Below, piece by piece: positions 41,999-51,774 of a stretch of DNA of 64,000 nucleotides. Below the pieces are notes generated by a model that saw nothing but the letters and a program-made list of their open reading frames with translations, searched no databases and was not told the DNA's origin. Source of the DNA: Sinomicrobium weinanense (lineage in GTDB: Bacteria; Bacteroidota; Bacteroidia; Flavobacteriales; Flavobacteriaceae); assembly GCF_018863395.1 (NCBI RefSeq), contig NZ_JAHKRR010000007.1:124001-188000 (forward strand). The letters run 5' to 3'. The translations under genes and the position numbers were made by a program. The number at the start of each line of letters is the position of its first letter. Within the stretch, counting starts at the first letter, position 1.

Positions 41999-43978
41999 TT
42001 AGCTCATATTCAATGAAAATGCCTTGGGGCGTTCCATACTTTCCGTATTTACATTTCCGAACCGGTCTGTCACTTTTATGTTTAATGTAGAATCGGCCGA
42101 AGCGGCTGTTACCTTAAACATATGGGTAGTTTCTGTTGTTTTGAAAGCGGATGTAGGTGTTTTACCGTCGTTCACCCTGAAAGCCTCGTATGACACAATA
42201 TGCAGCGGGTCGAGGGTTTTTAAGCGGGTTACATCCAGTTTGTTACCGTTTTCGGTGACTTCGATGTCCCATTGGCTGTCATATCCCCATATATTGATCA
42301 GTACTTCGTTTTTTGAACCTGGGGTACCGTATGGCCCTACGTACGGAGCGAGGTCGGCATCGGTGGCATTGGGTGCAAAATCGGCTGCGGTAATATGGAT
42401 CTCGTTCAGATCGTAGGCCCTGAACTGATAATCTTCGGGATAGCCCGCACTTTTGTAGCTCCATTGCATATCACTGCCGTTCATTTTCCATATCCCGTAC
42501 CCTCCGGGGCTTCCGTCCTTGCAAATATGGTTTCCGGCATACCCGCTTCTGCCGGTCCACCACCAGGTGGCACAAACAGCCGCGGTATTGTGTTCCATGA
42601 TCGAAGGTTCTTCTTCTACGGTATAGTTTACATGAACGTGACCTGACAATACATGGACCGTAGAAAAATCCTTAAGGCAATCTATCAGTTCACTTCCGTT
42701 CATCAGATCGAGCTGGTTGACCTGGTTTCCACCGGCATCAAGCGAAGGCCTTTTATACAAGGGGGTATGCATGGCCACCACCACAGGAGTGCTTTTGTCC
42801 GTAATTGCGGCAAGGTCTTTTTTTAACCACTCCAACTGGTCCGAAACGATTTTTTCGTTGTAATTGCGCTGACCTACATTTCCTTCACCCCCGCCACTGT
42901 TCAGGTATTCCACATCATCCAGTACTACATAGTGTATCTTTCCGAGGTTGAACGAATAATAGGTAGGCCCTATAACTGTCCTGTATTGGTTTTCCGCATC
43001 CCAGTCGTTCGCATGATAAGGGTCGTTGTCATGGTTCCCGATAAGATTGAATACCGGGCAGTTGAGCTTGTTCATATACGGTATATAATCGCTAAGGCCA
43101 AAGTTATTATCGTACCAGAACAGGTCCCAGGTCATATCGCCAAGGGTCAGCACATAGACCTTGTTGCCCTCCGCTGCGTATTTGTCTATGCTGGTATTGA
43201 CATCGGGCAGTATCCGGTCATTGTATTGGTCCAGGTCGTTGTTCCGGTTGGCCAGGTGCCAGTCGGCCATGGTGATCACCACGTGTTTTTCGTTGTTGGT
43301 TTCGATCAGCGAGAAATTCTTTTGCTCTGTCGTATCTGCACTACTGCTTAAACGCTTGAAAAACTGGGGGGCATTTCCGTTATTGACTACTTCGAAATTT
43401 CCGGGAACCGATATAAAAACAAAACCTGTTTTTTTAAGTGAAGGGAGGTAGTATCTTCCCTGGTCATCGGTTACCGTTACTTCATATCCGTCCGAAACCG
43501 TTACACCGGGAATTCCCTCGCCATTGGAGTATACCACGCCCTTTACGGTCATCCCTTCGATATCCGGAAGGTCTGTATCGGCCATAAGGTTCACCAGGGT
43601 GCTGCCCAGCAGCAGGGTGGTCGCTTCCCTGGTCAGGGTAATTTTATAGTTTCCCGTGGCAACTCCTTCGGGGACAGGGAAAGTCATCGTATCTTCCGTT
43701 ACAGAAGATACGATGACAGTGTAGGCTGTATTTTCATCAGCAGATGAAGTAAGCGTTATCTGGTCGCCGGCCTGAAATCCCTTTCCGTGAAGTGTTACCT
43801 CTCCTCCGGCGAGGATGTCCAGGCTTGAGGGGATGATCACTTTGGAGATATTGAGGCCATTGTCCGGATCAAAACTGTCGTCGTCCTTACAGCCGGAGAA
43901 ACCGAGCCCGATACCGCTCAGTCCGGCCAGGGTGGTGAGCCCTCCTATTTTTATGAATTTTCTTCGGGTCTGTGTCAT
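41999..43978 (-). CDS. Tat lipoprotein calcineurin-like phosphoesterase with IPT/TIG-like domain
   Basis: The protein has 659 residues. TQTRRKFIKIGGLTTLAGLSGIGL is a Tat signal and continues into the lipobox GFSGC, so the folded enzyme is probably exported and lipid-anchored. An IPT/TIG-like beta-sandwich at about 45-135 (ISKVIIPSSLDILAGGEVTLHGKGFQAGDQITL) precedes the MetallophosN-type domain. The phosphoesterase core has motifs TMADWHLAN, TLGDMTWD, LIGNHDNDP, AMHTPLY and LSGHVHVN, and a C-terminal MetallophosC-like domain follows. Same architecture as the next gene plus the TIG domain. It may be the surface-binding member of the pair. It starts 11 bases after the BACON gene stop. Confidence 0.88.
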   Translation of the reverse strand: MTQTRRKFIKIGGLTTLAGLSGIGLGFSGCKDDDSFDPDNGLNISKVIIPSSLDILAGGEVTLHGKGFQAGDQITLTSSADENTAYTVIVSSVTEDTMTFPVPEGVATGNYKITLTREATTLLLGSTLVNLMADTDLPDIEGMTVKGVVYSNGEGIPGVTVSDGYEVTVTDDQGRYYLPSLKKTGFVFISVPGNFEVVNNGNAPQFFKRLSSSADTTEQKNFSLIETNNEKHVVITMADWHLANRNNDLDQYNDRILPDVNTSIDKYAAEGNKVYVLTLGDMTWDLFWYDNNFGLSDYIPYMNKLNCPVFNLIGNHDNDPYHANDWDAENQYRTVIGPTYYSFNLGKIHYVVLDDVEYLNSGGGEGNVGQRNYNEKIVSDQLEWLKKDLAAITDKSTPVVVAMHTPLYKRPSLDAGGNQVNQLDLMNGSELIDCLKDFSTVHVLSGHVHVNYTVEEEPSIMEHNTAAVCATWWWTGRSGYAGNHICKDGSPGGYGIWKMNGSDMQWSYKSAGYPEDYQFRAYDLNEIHITAADFAPNATDADLAPYVGPYGTPGSKNEVLINIWGYDSQWDIEVTENGNKLDVTRLKTLDPLHIVSYEAFRVNDGKTPTSAFKTTETTHMFKVTAASADSTLNIKVTDRFGNVNTESMERPKAFSLNMS

Positions 43979-43989
43979 TTGTGGCAGGT

Positions 43990-45222
43990 TTAGTCCATGA
44001 TCTGTACTTTAATGTCGTCGAGGAAAATACGGTTTTTACCCTGTCCGACTCCTTCAAGATCGTAATCGTTTCCGAGGAATTTGACCTGGGTGTCTGAAGT
44101 AGCCCCGGTAATAATAAAACTATACACCCGGTCTTCTGCCCATATATCGTTTTCTATTCCTGCATCGTCTTCTGCAGCCGAGTTCGGGATATTATCTATA
44201 ACGAAATCGTCTACACTGGTTTCCCCGGCCCCAAGGGCAAACACTTTCAAAATTCTGTCGTCTACATTTCCGCCTTTGGAAATATAGGCCGCTGCTTTAA
44301 ACGTTACTTTTACATCGGCGGTTCCTTCGATATTCAGTTTGGGGGAGATCAGGTCCCCTCCAACACCGGTTTTTCCCAGTTTTACAAATCCCTGGCGGGC
44401 ATATACGATTTGTTGATTGCTCGATATTTTAACCGGGGTGCTCTCCCATCCGTGGTCCTTCTCTTCCTGTGTCCAGTTATCATAACGCTGTTCATCCGTG
44501 GTCACGTAAGGAACAGCACTTCCGTAAGACAACCAGCTGAAGTCTTCTTCGAGAATAACGGTATTGGACGACTGCGAAATGGTTACGGTCTGGTCCAGGT
44601 CCGGATATTCCGGAGAGCTCACGGTAAGCGATACCTCACGCCCGTCCCCCCGGTTCTCCATACCCTGAAGTACGATACCGCTCTCCGATACTTCCACCTC
44701 GGTGAGCCAGTCGTTATCGTCCACGGTATAGCTCCAGTCTACTGTTGCCCTGATCTCAATGGTAAGTTCTCCGCCTGTTGCCGGAATGGAATAGCCGGAT
44801 TCGGCATCTTTCAGGGTGATATAGGGAACATTCTCTTTTTGTTCTACCGAAAACAATGTTGGTTGCTCTGTTCCGTTCACCACAATGGCAAAATAAGCAT
44901 TCCGGGGTTCCAAGGTCATATTTTCGTTTACTATAATACTGAAAATACCTTCGTCGTCCCCTTCGTCGGGAAATGCCCTTACCCAGTCGTAGTCTTCCTG
45001 TCCTACCACTTTCCAGGGCTGATTGGAGCGCACCACGTATTTCTGGGTTGTGTCCTTTACATCGGCAAAAAGCCCTGAAGGGTCGCCCTCAATCATAAAA
45101 TAGGGGTCTTCGGCAACATCGTCGTCGTTCTTACAGGACATAAAGGCAAGGGGGAGTAGCAATACCAGGGCAAGTATCCTTCCTGAAGTTTTCCTGATAC
45201 TGAAAATATACTGTTTACTCAT
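43990..45222 (-). CDS. BACON-domain surface lipoprotein
   Basis: The protein has 410 residues with a lipoprotein signal (LLLPLAFMSC) followed by KNDDD. Two BACON-like beta domains span about 45-130 and 135-225, each ending in a VSPEYPDLDQTVTISQSS-type strand. A C-terminal jelly-roll domain begins VILEEDFSWLSYG (about 230-410) with the phrases of choice-of-anchor modules (GKTGVGGDLISPKLNIEG, IFLDDIKVQI). Such proteins act as surface binding or spacer proteins in SusCD loci. It lies between SusD and the phosphoesterases and probably binds the same ligand; no enzyme motif is visible. Confidence 0.75.
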   Translation of the reverse strand: MSKQYIFSIRKTSGRILALVLLLPLAFMSCKNDDDVAEDPYFMIEGDPSGLFADVKDTTQKYVVRSNQPWKVVGQEDYDWVRAFPDEGDDEGIFSIIVNENMTLEPRNAYFAIVVNGTEQPTLFSVEQKENVPYITLKDAESGYSIPATGGELTIEIRATVDWSYTVDDNDWLTEVEVSESGIVLQGMENRGDGREVSLTVSSPEYPDLDQTVTISQSSNTVILEEDFSWLSYGSAVPYVTTDEQRYDNWTQEEKDHGWESTPVKISSNQQIVYARQGFVKLGKTGVGGDLISPKLNIEGTADVKVTFKAAAYISKGGNVDDRILKVFALGAGETSVDDFVIDNIPNSAAEDDAGIENDIWAEDRVYSFIITGATSDTQVKFLGNDYDLEGVGQGKNRIFLDDIKVQIMD

Positions 45223-45242
45223 CTTTTTTCTCTTTGATTGGT

Positions 45243-46808
45243 TTAATTGCCCGATTCTATTGCTTGTTTACTCCACCAGACCGGGGTTTTCATATTGTTC
45301 TCGCCTCCCATTCTGTTCAGGGCTTCCTGAGCATTGTCGTTATTTGTTGCCATGGTAATGTTGGGATAAGCAAAGCGGGTAGGCAAAATATAGTCGTTAA
45401 ATACGGTGCCTTCGCCTATGGTCAGTTCCGGGTATCCGGTGCGCCGGTATTCGTGGTAGGCTTCCATGCCTATCCAGAACAGGGCCAGGAATTTCTGGCT
45501 GGCTATCAGTTCTTCCTTGTTTGTGGCATCGTCCCATGAGGCCAGTTCGGAATTGAGGAAGGTATCGATATCGTTACTGGTAATAGTAACGGGTGTTTCG
45601 CTATACTGGCCATATTCCGCCCATTTTTCCAATGATGCGCTTACGGCATTGTTATAGTACTCCCGAGCGGCAGATTCGCCTCCTGCTATATCTCCTTTAA
45701 GGGCAGCCTCGGCGAGAATAAACTGTACTTCGGCATAGTCCATAAACCATCCCGGTGCGTCGGGGCGACAGAAAACGGCGGCGTTCAGCCACGACGTTCC
45801 CCGGTCTACTTCGATCCGTTGCTCCGGGGTGCAGCCCGATACGGTTCCCTTCCATACATTGCCGGAATTGTTGGGGTTTTTCTTGCCTATAATGGGCAAA
45901 CGGGGGTCGGTGTAGGTCTGTTGCCCGCCAGAACTGGTTACCACGGTCATTTTTATCAATTGTTCCGTAAGTTTTCTTCCCGAACTGGTAAAATCTCCTT
46001 CATTAGTGATGGCAAATTGATTCCGGTACGGGTCGTTCCCGGAAAATATCACGGTGGCATTGTCTGCATTGGATTCAAAAACAGGGTATTTTGAAGGGTT
46101 GTTTAAGATCTCGGTCATTTTAGCTGCCGTTCCCATTTCACTTCTGCCGCTTACCCTGCACAGCAGGCGCAGGTAAAGGGAGTTGTTGAATTTGCGCCAT
46201 TTCTGCATATCCCCGCCATACATGCCGTCTAATTCGGGTTTAAGGAAATCAGGGTTTGTGGCGTAGAGGGCATTAGCTTCTTCTAACGCTTCAAACATCT
46301 GCCGGTAGACCTCTTGCTGCGAATCGAATTTCGGCTTTAGTATGCCATCGGTCTGCCGTGCCTGGAAAGCCTCGGAATAGGGAATGTCGCCAAATATGTC
46401 GGTAAGGTTGGACATGTACATTACTTTTAAGGTCATCGCTATGGCCTCCAGCGAGACATCTTCCTGTTCCACACTGAGCTCGTGCATATGGCTGACATTG
46501 TTGCCATAGCGGGAATACATGTTCCACACACTATTCCAGTTACTTTCGCTTATGGAATAGAGATGTTCCTGCCTGGTGGTCCCCCCGGTAAATGCAGTAA
46601 ACTGTATCAGTTCGTTATTCCAGAACCAGGTATAGTGCAGCCAGGCATTGGCCCCGTTATACAACAGGGGTTCAAACATTCCGCTTGCTTTTATATCTCC
46701 TACCAGGGTGGTATTGGGGTTGGTATTGGTATCTTCGAAATCACCGGTACAGCCCACGGCAAAAAGCAGGCCCAATCCGATAGTCATTATTTTGTTTACG
46801 CTTGTCAT
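45243..46808 (-). CDS. SusD-like (SusD_2 type) outer-membrane lipoprotein
   Basis: The protein has 521 residues from the ATG at 46808 (MTSVNKIMTIGLGLLFAVGC, lipobox Cys). The longer frame to 46838 would overlap the SusC end. The helical core reads EAIAMTLKVMYMSNLTDIFGDIPYSEAFQ and MYGGDMQKWRKFNNSLYLRLLCRVS, the pattern of the SusD/RagB group that follows STN-type SusC proteins. The ending NDNAQEALNRMGGENNMKTPVWWSK is typical. It is the substrate-binding partner of the upstream SusC, 10 bases away. Confidence 0.9.
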   Translation of the reverse strand: MTSVNKIMTIGLGLLFAVGCTGDFEDTNTNPNTTLVGDIKASGMFEPLLYNGANAWLHYTWFWNNELIQFTAFTGGTTRQEHLYSISESNWNSVWNMYSRYGNNVSHMHELSVEQEDVSLEAIAMTLKVMYMSNLTDIFGDIPYSEAFQARQTDGILKPKFDSQQEVYRQMFEALEEANALYATNPDFLKPELDGMYGGDMQKWRKFNNSLYLRLLCRVSGRSEMGTAAKMTEILNNPSKYPVFESNADNATVIFSGNDPYRNQFAITNEGDFTSSGRKLTEQLIKMTVVTSSGGQQTYTDPRLPIIGKKNPNNSGNVWKGTVSGCTPEQRIEVDRGTSWLNAAVFCRPDAPGWFMDYAEVQFILAEAALKGDIAGGESAAREYYNNAVSASLEKWAEYGQYSETPVTITSNDIDTFLNSELASWDDATNKEELIASQKFLALFWIGMEAYHEYRRTGYPELTIGEGTVFNDYILPTRFAYPNITMATNNDNAQEALNRMGGENNMKTPVWWSKQAIESGN

Positions 46809-46818
46809 CTCAGTAGTA

Positions 46819-49800
46819 TTAGAATGAAAGTTTAACATTTAAACCGTACGACCTGGTCATGGGGAAAGCCATGGACTCTATTCCTGGATGGATATCCGAT
46901 CCGTTGAGCATCCCGGTTTCCGGGTCGTATTGCGGAAAATCGGTCCAGGTGAACAGGTTGGTGGCAAAAGCCCCTATACTGGCACTTTGTAAAAATCCGG
47001 TCTTACGGCATATTTCAGCGGGAAAATCGTAATCCAGTCGTACCTCCCTCAATTTCAGAAAAGAAGTGTCGAAAGTATTCATCTCTACATTATCCCTGTT
47101 CCATACATAGGTGTTGTAATAGGTTTGTATGCTGTTGGTTACCGTAGTGTTTTTGGTATAGGTTACTGTTCCGTCCGAGTGTTCGATTTTATTAACCCCC
47201 GGGTGTACGAGGCCGTCATACCTTCCTTCCAGTGAGTTTTTGAGTTTTCCCTGGTAGGAAAGGGCAAAATTGGTAACGGAAAAAGCATTTCCTCCCCATT
47301 GTCCTGAAAATGCTGCCATTAGTGAAAGGTTTTTGTAGCGGAAACGCTGTACCATACCACCTCTCCAGTCGGGGCTGACCCTTCCTATCCTCCTGTCGGG
47401 ATTGGTGTCGAGCAGGGGATATCCTTCTTCATTTACTATATGCATTCCCGAAGCATTGACCTGCTCTCCGTTCTCATCCGTATAGAAAGCTCCTTCCGGT
47501 GCCCTCTGGAATCCTTTTCCGTAAATGACATTCATTTCTTCACCGAGGTAGGAATATACAAAAACCCGGCTTCCTATGGTGGTCCCCCGGCCGGGGTGAT
47601 AGGGTTCGTCAGGGTCCCAGCCATCCTGAAGGCTTACCAGCCTGTTGATGTTTTTTGACCAGGTAAGGTCGAACGACCAGTTAAAATCATTCGTTCTTAC
47701 CGGTACAAAAGTTGCGGCTACCTCAATACCCTTGTTTACAATTTCTCCCGCATTGATCTTTCTCCCGGTTGCCCCGGTAATCTGGTCGGTTGCAACCGTA
47801 ATGATCTGATCGGTCATGGAAGAATGGTAAAGGGCGAGATCGAGCGAAACACGATTCTTAAAAAACTTGGCTTCCAGTCCGGCCTCCCAGCTCTCCACGT
47901 TTTCCGGCTGAATCAGGGGGTCCGGAATGGTCCCCGTAAGCACAGATCCCCCGGGGAAGGAAGTAGTACCGTATGACTGGTCTAACTGATAGGGACTGGT
48001 ATCATTACCTACATTGGCCCATGACAACCGCAGCTTGAGCATATCTACCCAGGGTGCATTTTCTCTGAAATTGAATATTCTGTCGGTAAGTATACTGGCT
48101 GCCACGGAAGGGTAAAAGTAAGACCAGTTGCCCCGTGCCAGGGTACTGGACCAGTCGTTACGGGCCGTGATATCCAGAAAATAGGTGTCGTCCCAGCTCA
48201 ATGAAGCCATTCCGTACAGGCTGTTGATCACTTTTTTACTGTGGTAGTCATACACACTGGGAATTACCCCGGTAGGAAGATTGGTGGTATGGTATACCCC
48301 TTCTTCTCCCAGTTCATCCAGGGTGGTTTTACTGTTGTGGTATTTATTGGTCATATTGTTCCCTCCGAACATCAGGGACAGCCCGAAACGGTCTTCCACG
48401 AGAGTATTGTTGACATACCTCAGCATAAAATCGGTATTCATCTCATACCTGCGTATGGTTTGCTCCCTGTAAAAGCCGTTCTGGTACCCTGCTGTATAAA
48501 ACGGTTTTTGTTGTGTGCGGAAATCATTAGACCAGTCGAGCCCGGACCTTACATCGAGTGTCAGGCCTTCCATGAGGTCGAACGAGAGGCTCATATTTCC
48601 GAACAGGCGGTTCTTGTCGTTTCCGTTCAATGCTTCATACAAGGTTCGGTAAGGGTTAAAAGAATTTGCCGACGGAAAAACCAGCCCCTGCCCGTTCTGG
48701 CCCTGGGCATTCCAGTTGGTATAGTTGTAGCGTCCTTCAAATTGCTCTTTTTTCCATTCGTCTATACTGTTCACATTAAATCCCCATACCAGGGAATACA
48801 TGGGGTTGGTCTCGTCATATCCCCCCACGGGCATATTATCGCTCTTCCTGTTGTAGTAATTGAGTTTCGTACTCAGCTTGATCTTGTCGTGTAAAGGGGT
48901 GGTAAACGACAGTGATACCGTACGTTTATTAAACCCGGTATTGGGTAGTATCCATTCGTTTTCGTAATTGGTAAACGAAAATCTCGTGGAGGTCCCTTCT
49001 CCGTTGCCTCCGCTTATGGTTACCGTATTGTTGGTAGTTATCCCGGTCTTAAAGAGCCCTGTATACCAATCGTCCTGGTATACCCACGGCAGCTTGGTAA
49101 AGGTATTGGTGTCCCAGTTTTTGGAGGCATACAGGTAACGCATTTTATTGGGGTCGAACTTTTCCCCGAAAGTATACCTCGAATAACGGCGGGGCGTAGC
49201 TACTCCGTCTGGTGCCATATCTGCACTGAGTTCCCACATGGAGAATTCTTCCATTCCCATATCGGAACCATTACCGTATTCAGTCTGAAAATCCGGGAAA
49301 TAACCCGCACGTTCAAAGGTGAGGGAGGAGTTTATGGTAACCCCGAGCCCTTTGTCTTTACGCCCGGATTTGGTAGTGATAATTATCGCCCCGTTTGCGG
49401 CCCTGGAGCCGTAAAGTGCTGCAGCGGCCGGACCTTTAAGTACCGAAACGGATTCTACGTCCTCCGGGTTGATGTCACTGGCCCCGTTACCGTAATCTAC
49501 GGGTGCGTCGGCCTGGGCGTAATTACTTACACTTCTTGTTGCCGTCATGCCATCATAAATAGGGATCCCGTCCACTACAAACAACGGGCTGTTGTTGCCG
49601 TAGTTAAGTGAAAGGTCACCCCTGAGACTTACTCTTACCGATCCGGCCGGCCCGGTACCGGCAGAAGAAAAAGACATTCCCGCTACTTTTCCCGACATAT
49701 TGTTCATCCAGTTCCCGGTAACTGTTTTGGTAAGGTCATCGCCTTCTACCTTAGAAATGGCATATCCCAGTGATTTTTCTTCCCTGGTAATGTTCAGGGC

Positions 49801-50418
49801 GGTAACCACCACTTCCTCAAGAGAACTCACATCTTCCTCCAGCGTGATCTCCAGAAAGGATTGATCGCCTACTGCAACTTCCCGGGTCACATATCCTATA
49901 AAAGATATCAGAAGCACCTCGCCCCCCTTCGGCATATTGATCCGGAAGTTTCCGTCAAAATCGGAAGTTGTACCTACGGAGGTCCCTTTTACTATAATCG
50001 TGGCTCCGGGAAGAGGAACACCATCGGCATCCCTTACAGCACCGTTTATAACCCTGCCCTGTGAAGACAACCGGGTTACGGTTATGGTATTATTGATCTG
50101 CTTAAACATGAAATTTTCCCTGGATTTCAGATCGTCCAGTATTTCGGAGACGCTTTTATCCGGGTAAACAAAAGTGTATGTTCTGGATGTGTTTAACACT
50201 TTCTCGTCGTATACAAAGGTAAATTCCGTCTGCTGCTCTATTTCGGAAAACAACTGTTTTACAGTAGCGTTTTCCAGCTTTATGGTAACATTTACAGTTG
50301 TGGTGTTCTGTATGTCCGAAGCATGTGCATGTGATGTAACTGGAGAGAACACCAGCAGCACCATACAAATACAGGCATGTACCGTATTGAACAATAATTT
50401 TTGTAGTTTCGTATTCAT
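46819..50418 (-). CDS. SusC-family transporter with STN signalling domain
   Basis: The protein has 1,199 residues from the ATG at 50418 (MNTKLQKLLFNTVHACICMVLLVFSP, signal peptide). An upstream ATG at 50460 adds an odd leader. An STN domain (about 40-100, VNVTIKLENATVKQLFSEIEQQTEFTFVYDEKVL) precedes the carboxypeptidase-regulatory-like domain (GAVRDADGVPLPGATIIVKG), the TonB box region LEEVVVTALNITREEKSLGYA, the plug and a large barrel ending GLNVKLSF. The STN domain contacts a FecR anti-sigma factor, so this transporter both imports and reports its substrate. The upstream neighbours are the FecR and ECF genes. Substrate unknown. Confidence 0.94.
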   Translation of the reverse strand: MNTKLQKLLFNTVHACICMVLLVFSPVTSHAHASDIQNTTTVNVTIKLENATVKQLFSEIEQQTEFTFVYDEKVLNTSRTYTFVYPDKSVSEILDDLKSRENFMFKQINNTITVTRLSSQGRVINGAVRDADGVPLPGATIIVKGTSVGTTSDFDGNFRINMPKGGEVLLISFIGYVTREVAVGDQSFLEITLEEDVSSLEEVVVTALNITREEKSLGYAISKVEGDDLTKTVTGNWMNNMSGKVAGMSFSSAGTGPAGSVRVSLRGDLSLNYGNNSPLFVVDGIPIYDGMTATRSVSNYAQADAPVDYGNGASDINPEDVESVSVLKGPAAAALYGSRAANGAIIITTKSGRKDKGLGVTINSSLTFERAGYFPDFQTEYGNGSDMGMEEFSMWELSADMAPDGVATPRRYSRYTFGEKFDPNKMRYLYASKNWDTNTFTKLPWVYQDDWYTGLFKTGITTNNTVTISGGNGEGTSTRFSFTNYENEWILPNTGFNKRTVSLSFTTPLHDKIKLSTKLNYYNRKSDNMPVGGYDETNPMYSLVWGFNVNSIDEWKKEQFEGRYNYTNWNAQGQNGQGLVFPSANSFNPYRTLYEALNGNDKNRLFGNMSLSFDLMEGLTLDVRSGLDWSNDFRTQQKPFYTAGYQNGFYREQTIRRYEMNTDFMLRYVNNTLVEDRFGLSLMFGGNNMTNKYHNSKTTLDELGEEGVYHTTNLPTGVIPSVYDYHSKKVINSLYGMASLSWDDTYFLDITARNDWSSTLARGNWSYFYPSVAASILTDRIFNFRENAPWVDMLKLRLSWANVGNDTSPYQLDQSYGTTSFPGGSVLTGTIPDPLIQPENVESWEAGLEAKFFKNRVSLDLALYHSSMTDQIITVATDQITGATGRKINAGEIVNKGIEVAATFVPVRTNDFNWSFDLTWSKNINRLVSLQDGWDPDEPYHPGRGTTIGSRVFVYSYLGEEMNVIYGKGFQRAPEGAFYTDENGEQVNASGMHIVNEEGYPLLDTNPDRRIGRVSPDWRGGMVQRFRYKNLSLMAAFSGQWGGNAFSVTNFALSYQGKLKNSLEGRYDGLVHPGVNKIEHSDGTVTYTKNTTVTNSIQTYYNTYVWNRDNVEMNTFDTSFLKLREVRLDYDFPAEICRKTGFLQSASIGAFATNLFTWTDFPQYDPETGMLNGSDIHPGIESMAFPMTRSYGLNVKLSF

Positions 50419-50603
50419 TTTCTGGCTATAAGGTTTTGCTTCACCGGAATACGCCTGCAAGCATATTTTCCAGGTGAGCGTAATTACTTGATTGGTCCTA
50501 TCTCCGTTTCCGTCTTATGCGGAGAACCCGGCTACAAGCGGTTAATTCCGGAGATACCCATTTCTGCTGCAACAGGAATGGGTTTTTTGCTTTCGGGCAT
50601 ATA

Positions 50604-51581
50604 TTACATAGGCTTTGGTTTTTGTTTATTAGACATTTCCGTTATCTCTATTTTTCCCTGGTCGACAAACCGGTAATCTACCTGTTTCAGGAATTTTATG
50701 CTTTCCAGGATGTCCCGGAGGCTGCTACCCGTATATTTTCCGGTTATGGTCTTTTTTTCCAATGCTTCACTGGCGAAAGTGATCTCCACATCGAACCATT
50801 TTTCCAGAACATCGGCTACTTCTCTCAGTGTGTCGTCTTCCATAATGATGATATCGTCGGTCCAGGCGTTGTATTTATCTGAATCTGTCCCGGATACCAC
50901 AAATTCTCCGGAGTCTTCCCGGTACCGTACCTGTTCGTTCTTCGTGAGCACTACCTTTCCTCCGGAAGGCCTGGTATCAGCGACCCGGACTTTCCCGGTG
51001 TTGACGCTTACCCTCACCTCTCCTTCGGAATAAGCGTTTATATTGAATGAAGTCCCCAGCACCCTGGTCTCCAGCTTACCGGTTTTTACCACAAACGGCC
51101 TGTCGGGGTCCCGGGCCACTTCAAAAAAGGCTTCTCCCCGGAGTACCACTTCACGGGTATCGGAAAAGTGTTCGGGAAAACGCAGTGAACTTTCCGCATT
51201 GAGATAGACCGTAGAACCATCCTTCAGGGTGATTTCCCTTCTTTCTCCCCTCATGGCTATCTCTTCTGTATATTTTTCGTTCCCGAAATTGAAATAGCAG
51301 AACAGCACAGTACCAACAAGGAGGGCTGCCGAAGCGGCTATCCCGGCAATGCGGTACCACGGCAGGGAATGATCTTCCTTCGGCTTACTTTCACCCGCAG
51401 CTATCCCTTTCCTTATTTTGTACAGCATACGCAAACGCCTTTTCTCAACTTCATTCCATTCCCATCCCAACTCTCTTTCCTGGAGCTTATTGAAAAAAGC
51501 CTCTACAACCTGCTCTTCTTCAGGAGTGCAGTGACCATCAGCGTATTTTTCCGCCAGTTTTATGAATTCCTGTTTTTTCAA
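50604..51581 (-). CDS. FecR-family anti-sigma factor
   Basis: The protein has 325 residues. The N-terminal cytoplasmic part (EFIKLAEKYADGHCTPEEEQVVEAFF) binds the sigma factor. One membrane helix at about 77-95 (IAGIAASAALLVGTVLFCYF) follows. The periplasmic FecR domain begins MRGERREITLKDGSTVYLNAESSLRFP. The C-terminal DUF4974-type domain (EDDTLREVADVLEKWFDVEITF...KKTITGKYTGSSLRDILESIKFL) is the STN-contacting module. It holds the sigma factor inactive until the transporter signals. The gene is separated from SusC by 185 bases, where the sigma-dependent promoter is expected. Confidence 0.93.
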   Translation of the reverse strand: MKKQEFIKLAEKYADGHCTPEEEQVVEAFFNKLQERELGWEWNEVEKRRLRMLYKIRKGIAAGESKPKEDHSLPWYRIAGIAASAALLVGTVLFCYFNFGNEKYTEEIAMRGERREITLKDGSTVYLNAESSLRFPEHFSDTREVVLRGEAFFEVARDPDRPFVVKTGKLETRVLGTSFNINAYSEGEVRVSVNTGKVRVADTRPSGGKVVLTKNEQVRYREDSGEFVVSGTDSDKYNAWTDDIIIMEDDTLREVADVLEKWFDVEITFASEALEKKTITGKYTGSSLRDILESIKFLKQVDYRFVDQGKIEITEMSNKQKPKPM

Positions 51582-51774
51582 GATATGCTTTTAACTGTAA
51601 GTCACATAAACAGTAAAGGACACGTAAGAAAAATGAGAAAAAAGTGAAGCCTTAATCTTTTGGTAAAGCCGGCAATCCGGGTTAACCTTTTGCTAACATT
51701 GAGTTTTCAATCGGAAAATACAGCTTTGGTCCCTGTGAAAGTGAATGTGCTGAAATTGACAGTCAGAGAGAAAA

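Noticed and set aside
48241-48894. 217-codon plus-strand frame
   Set aside because: Antisense to the SusC barrel; no signal peptide or family pattern.
50556-50583. Hairpin ACCCATT/AATGGGT followed by TTTTTT as a terminator for FecR
   Set aside because: The T-run is on the plus strand, whereas the flanking genes are on the minus strand; no plus-strand transcript is expected here.
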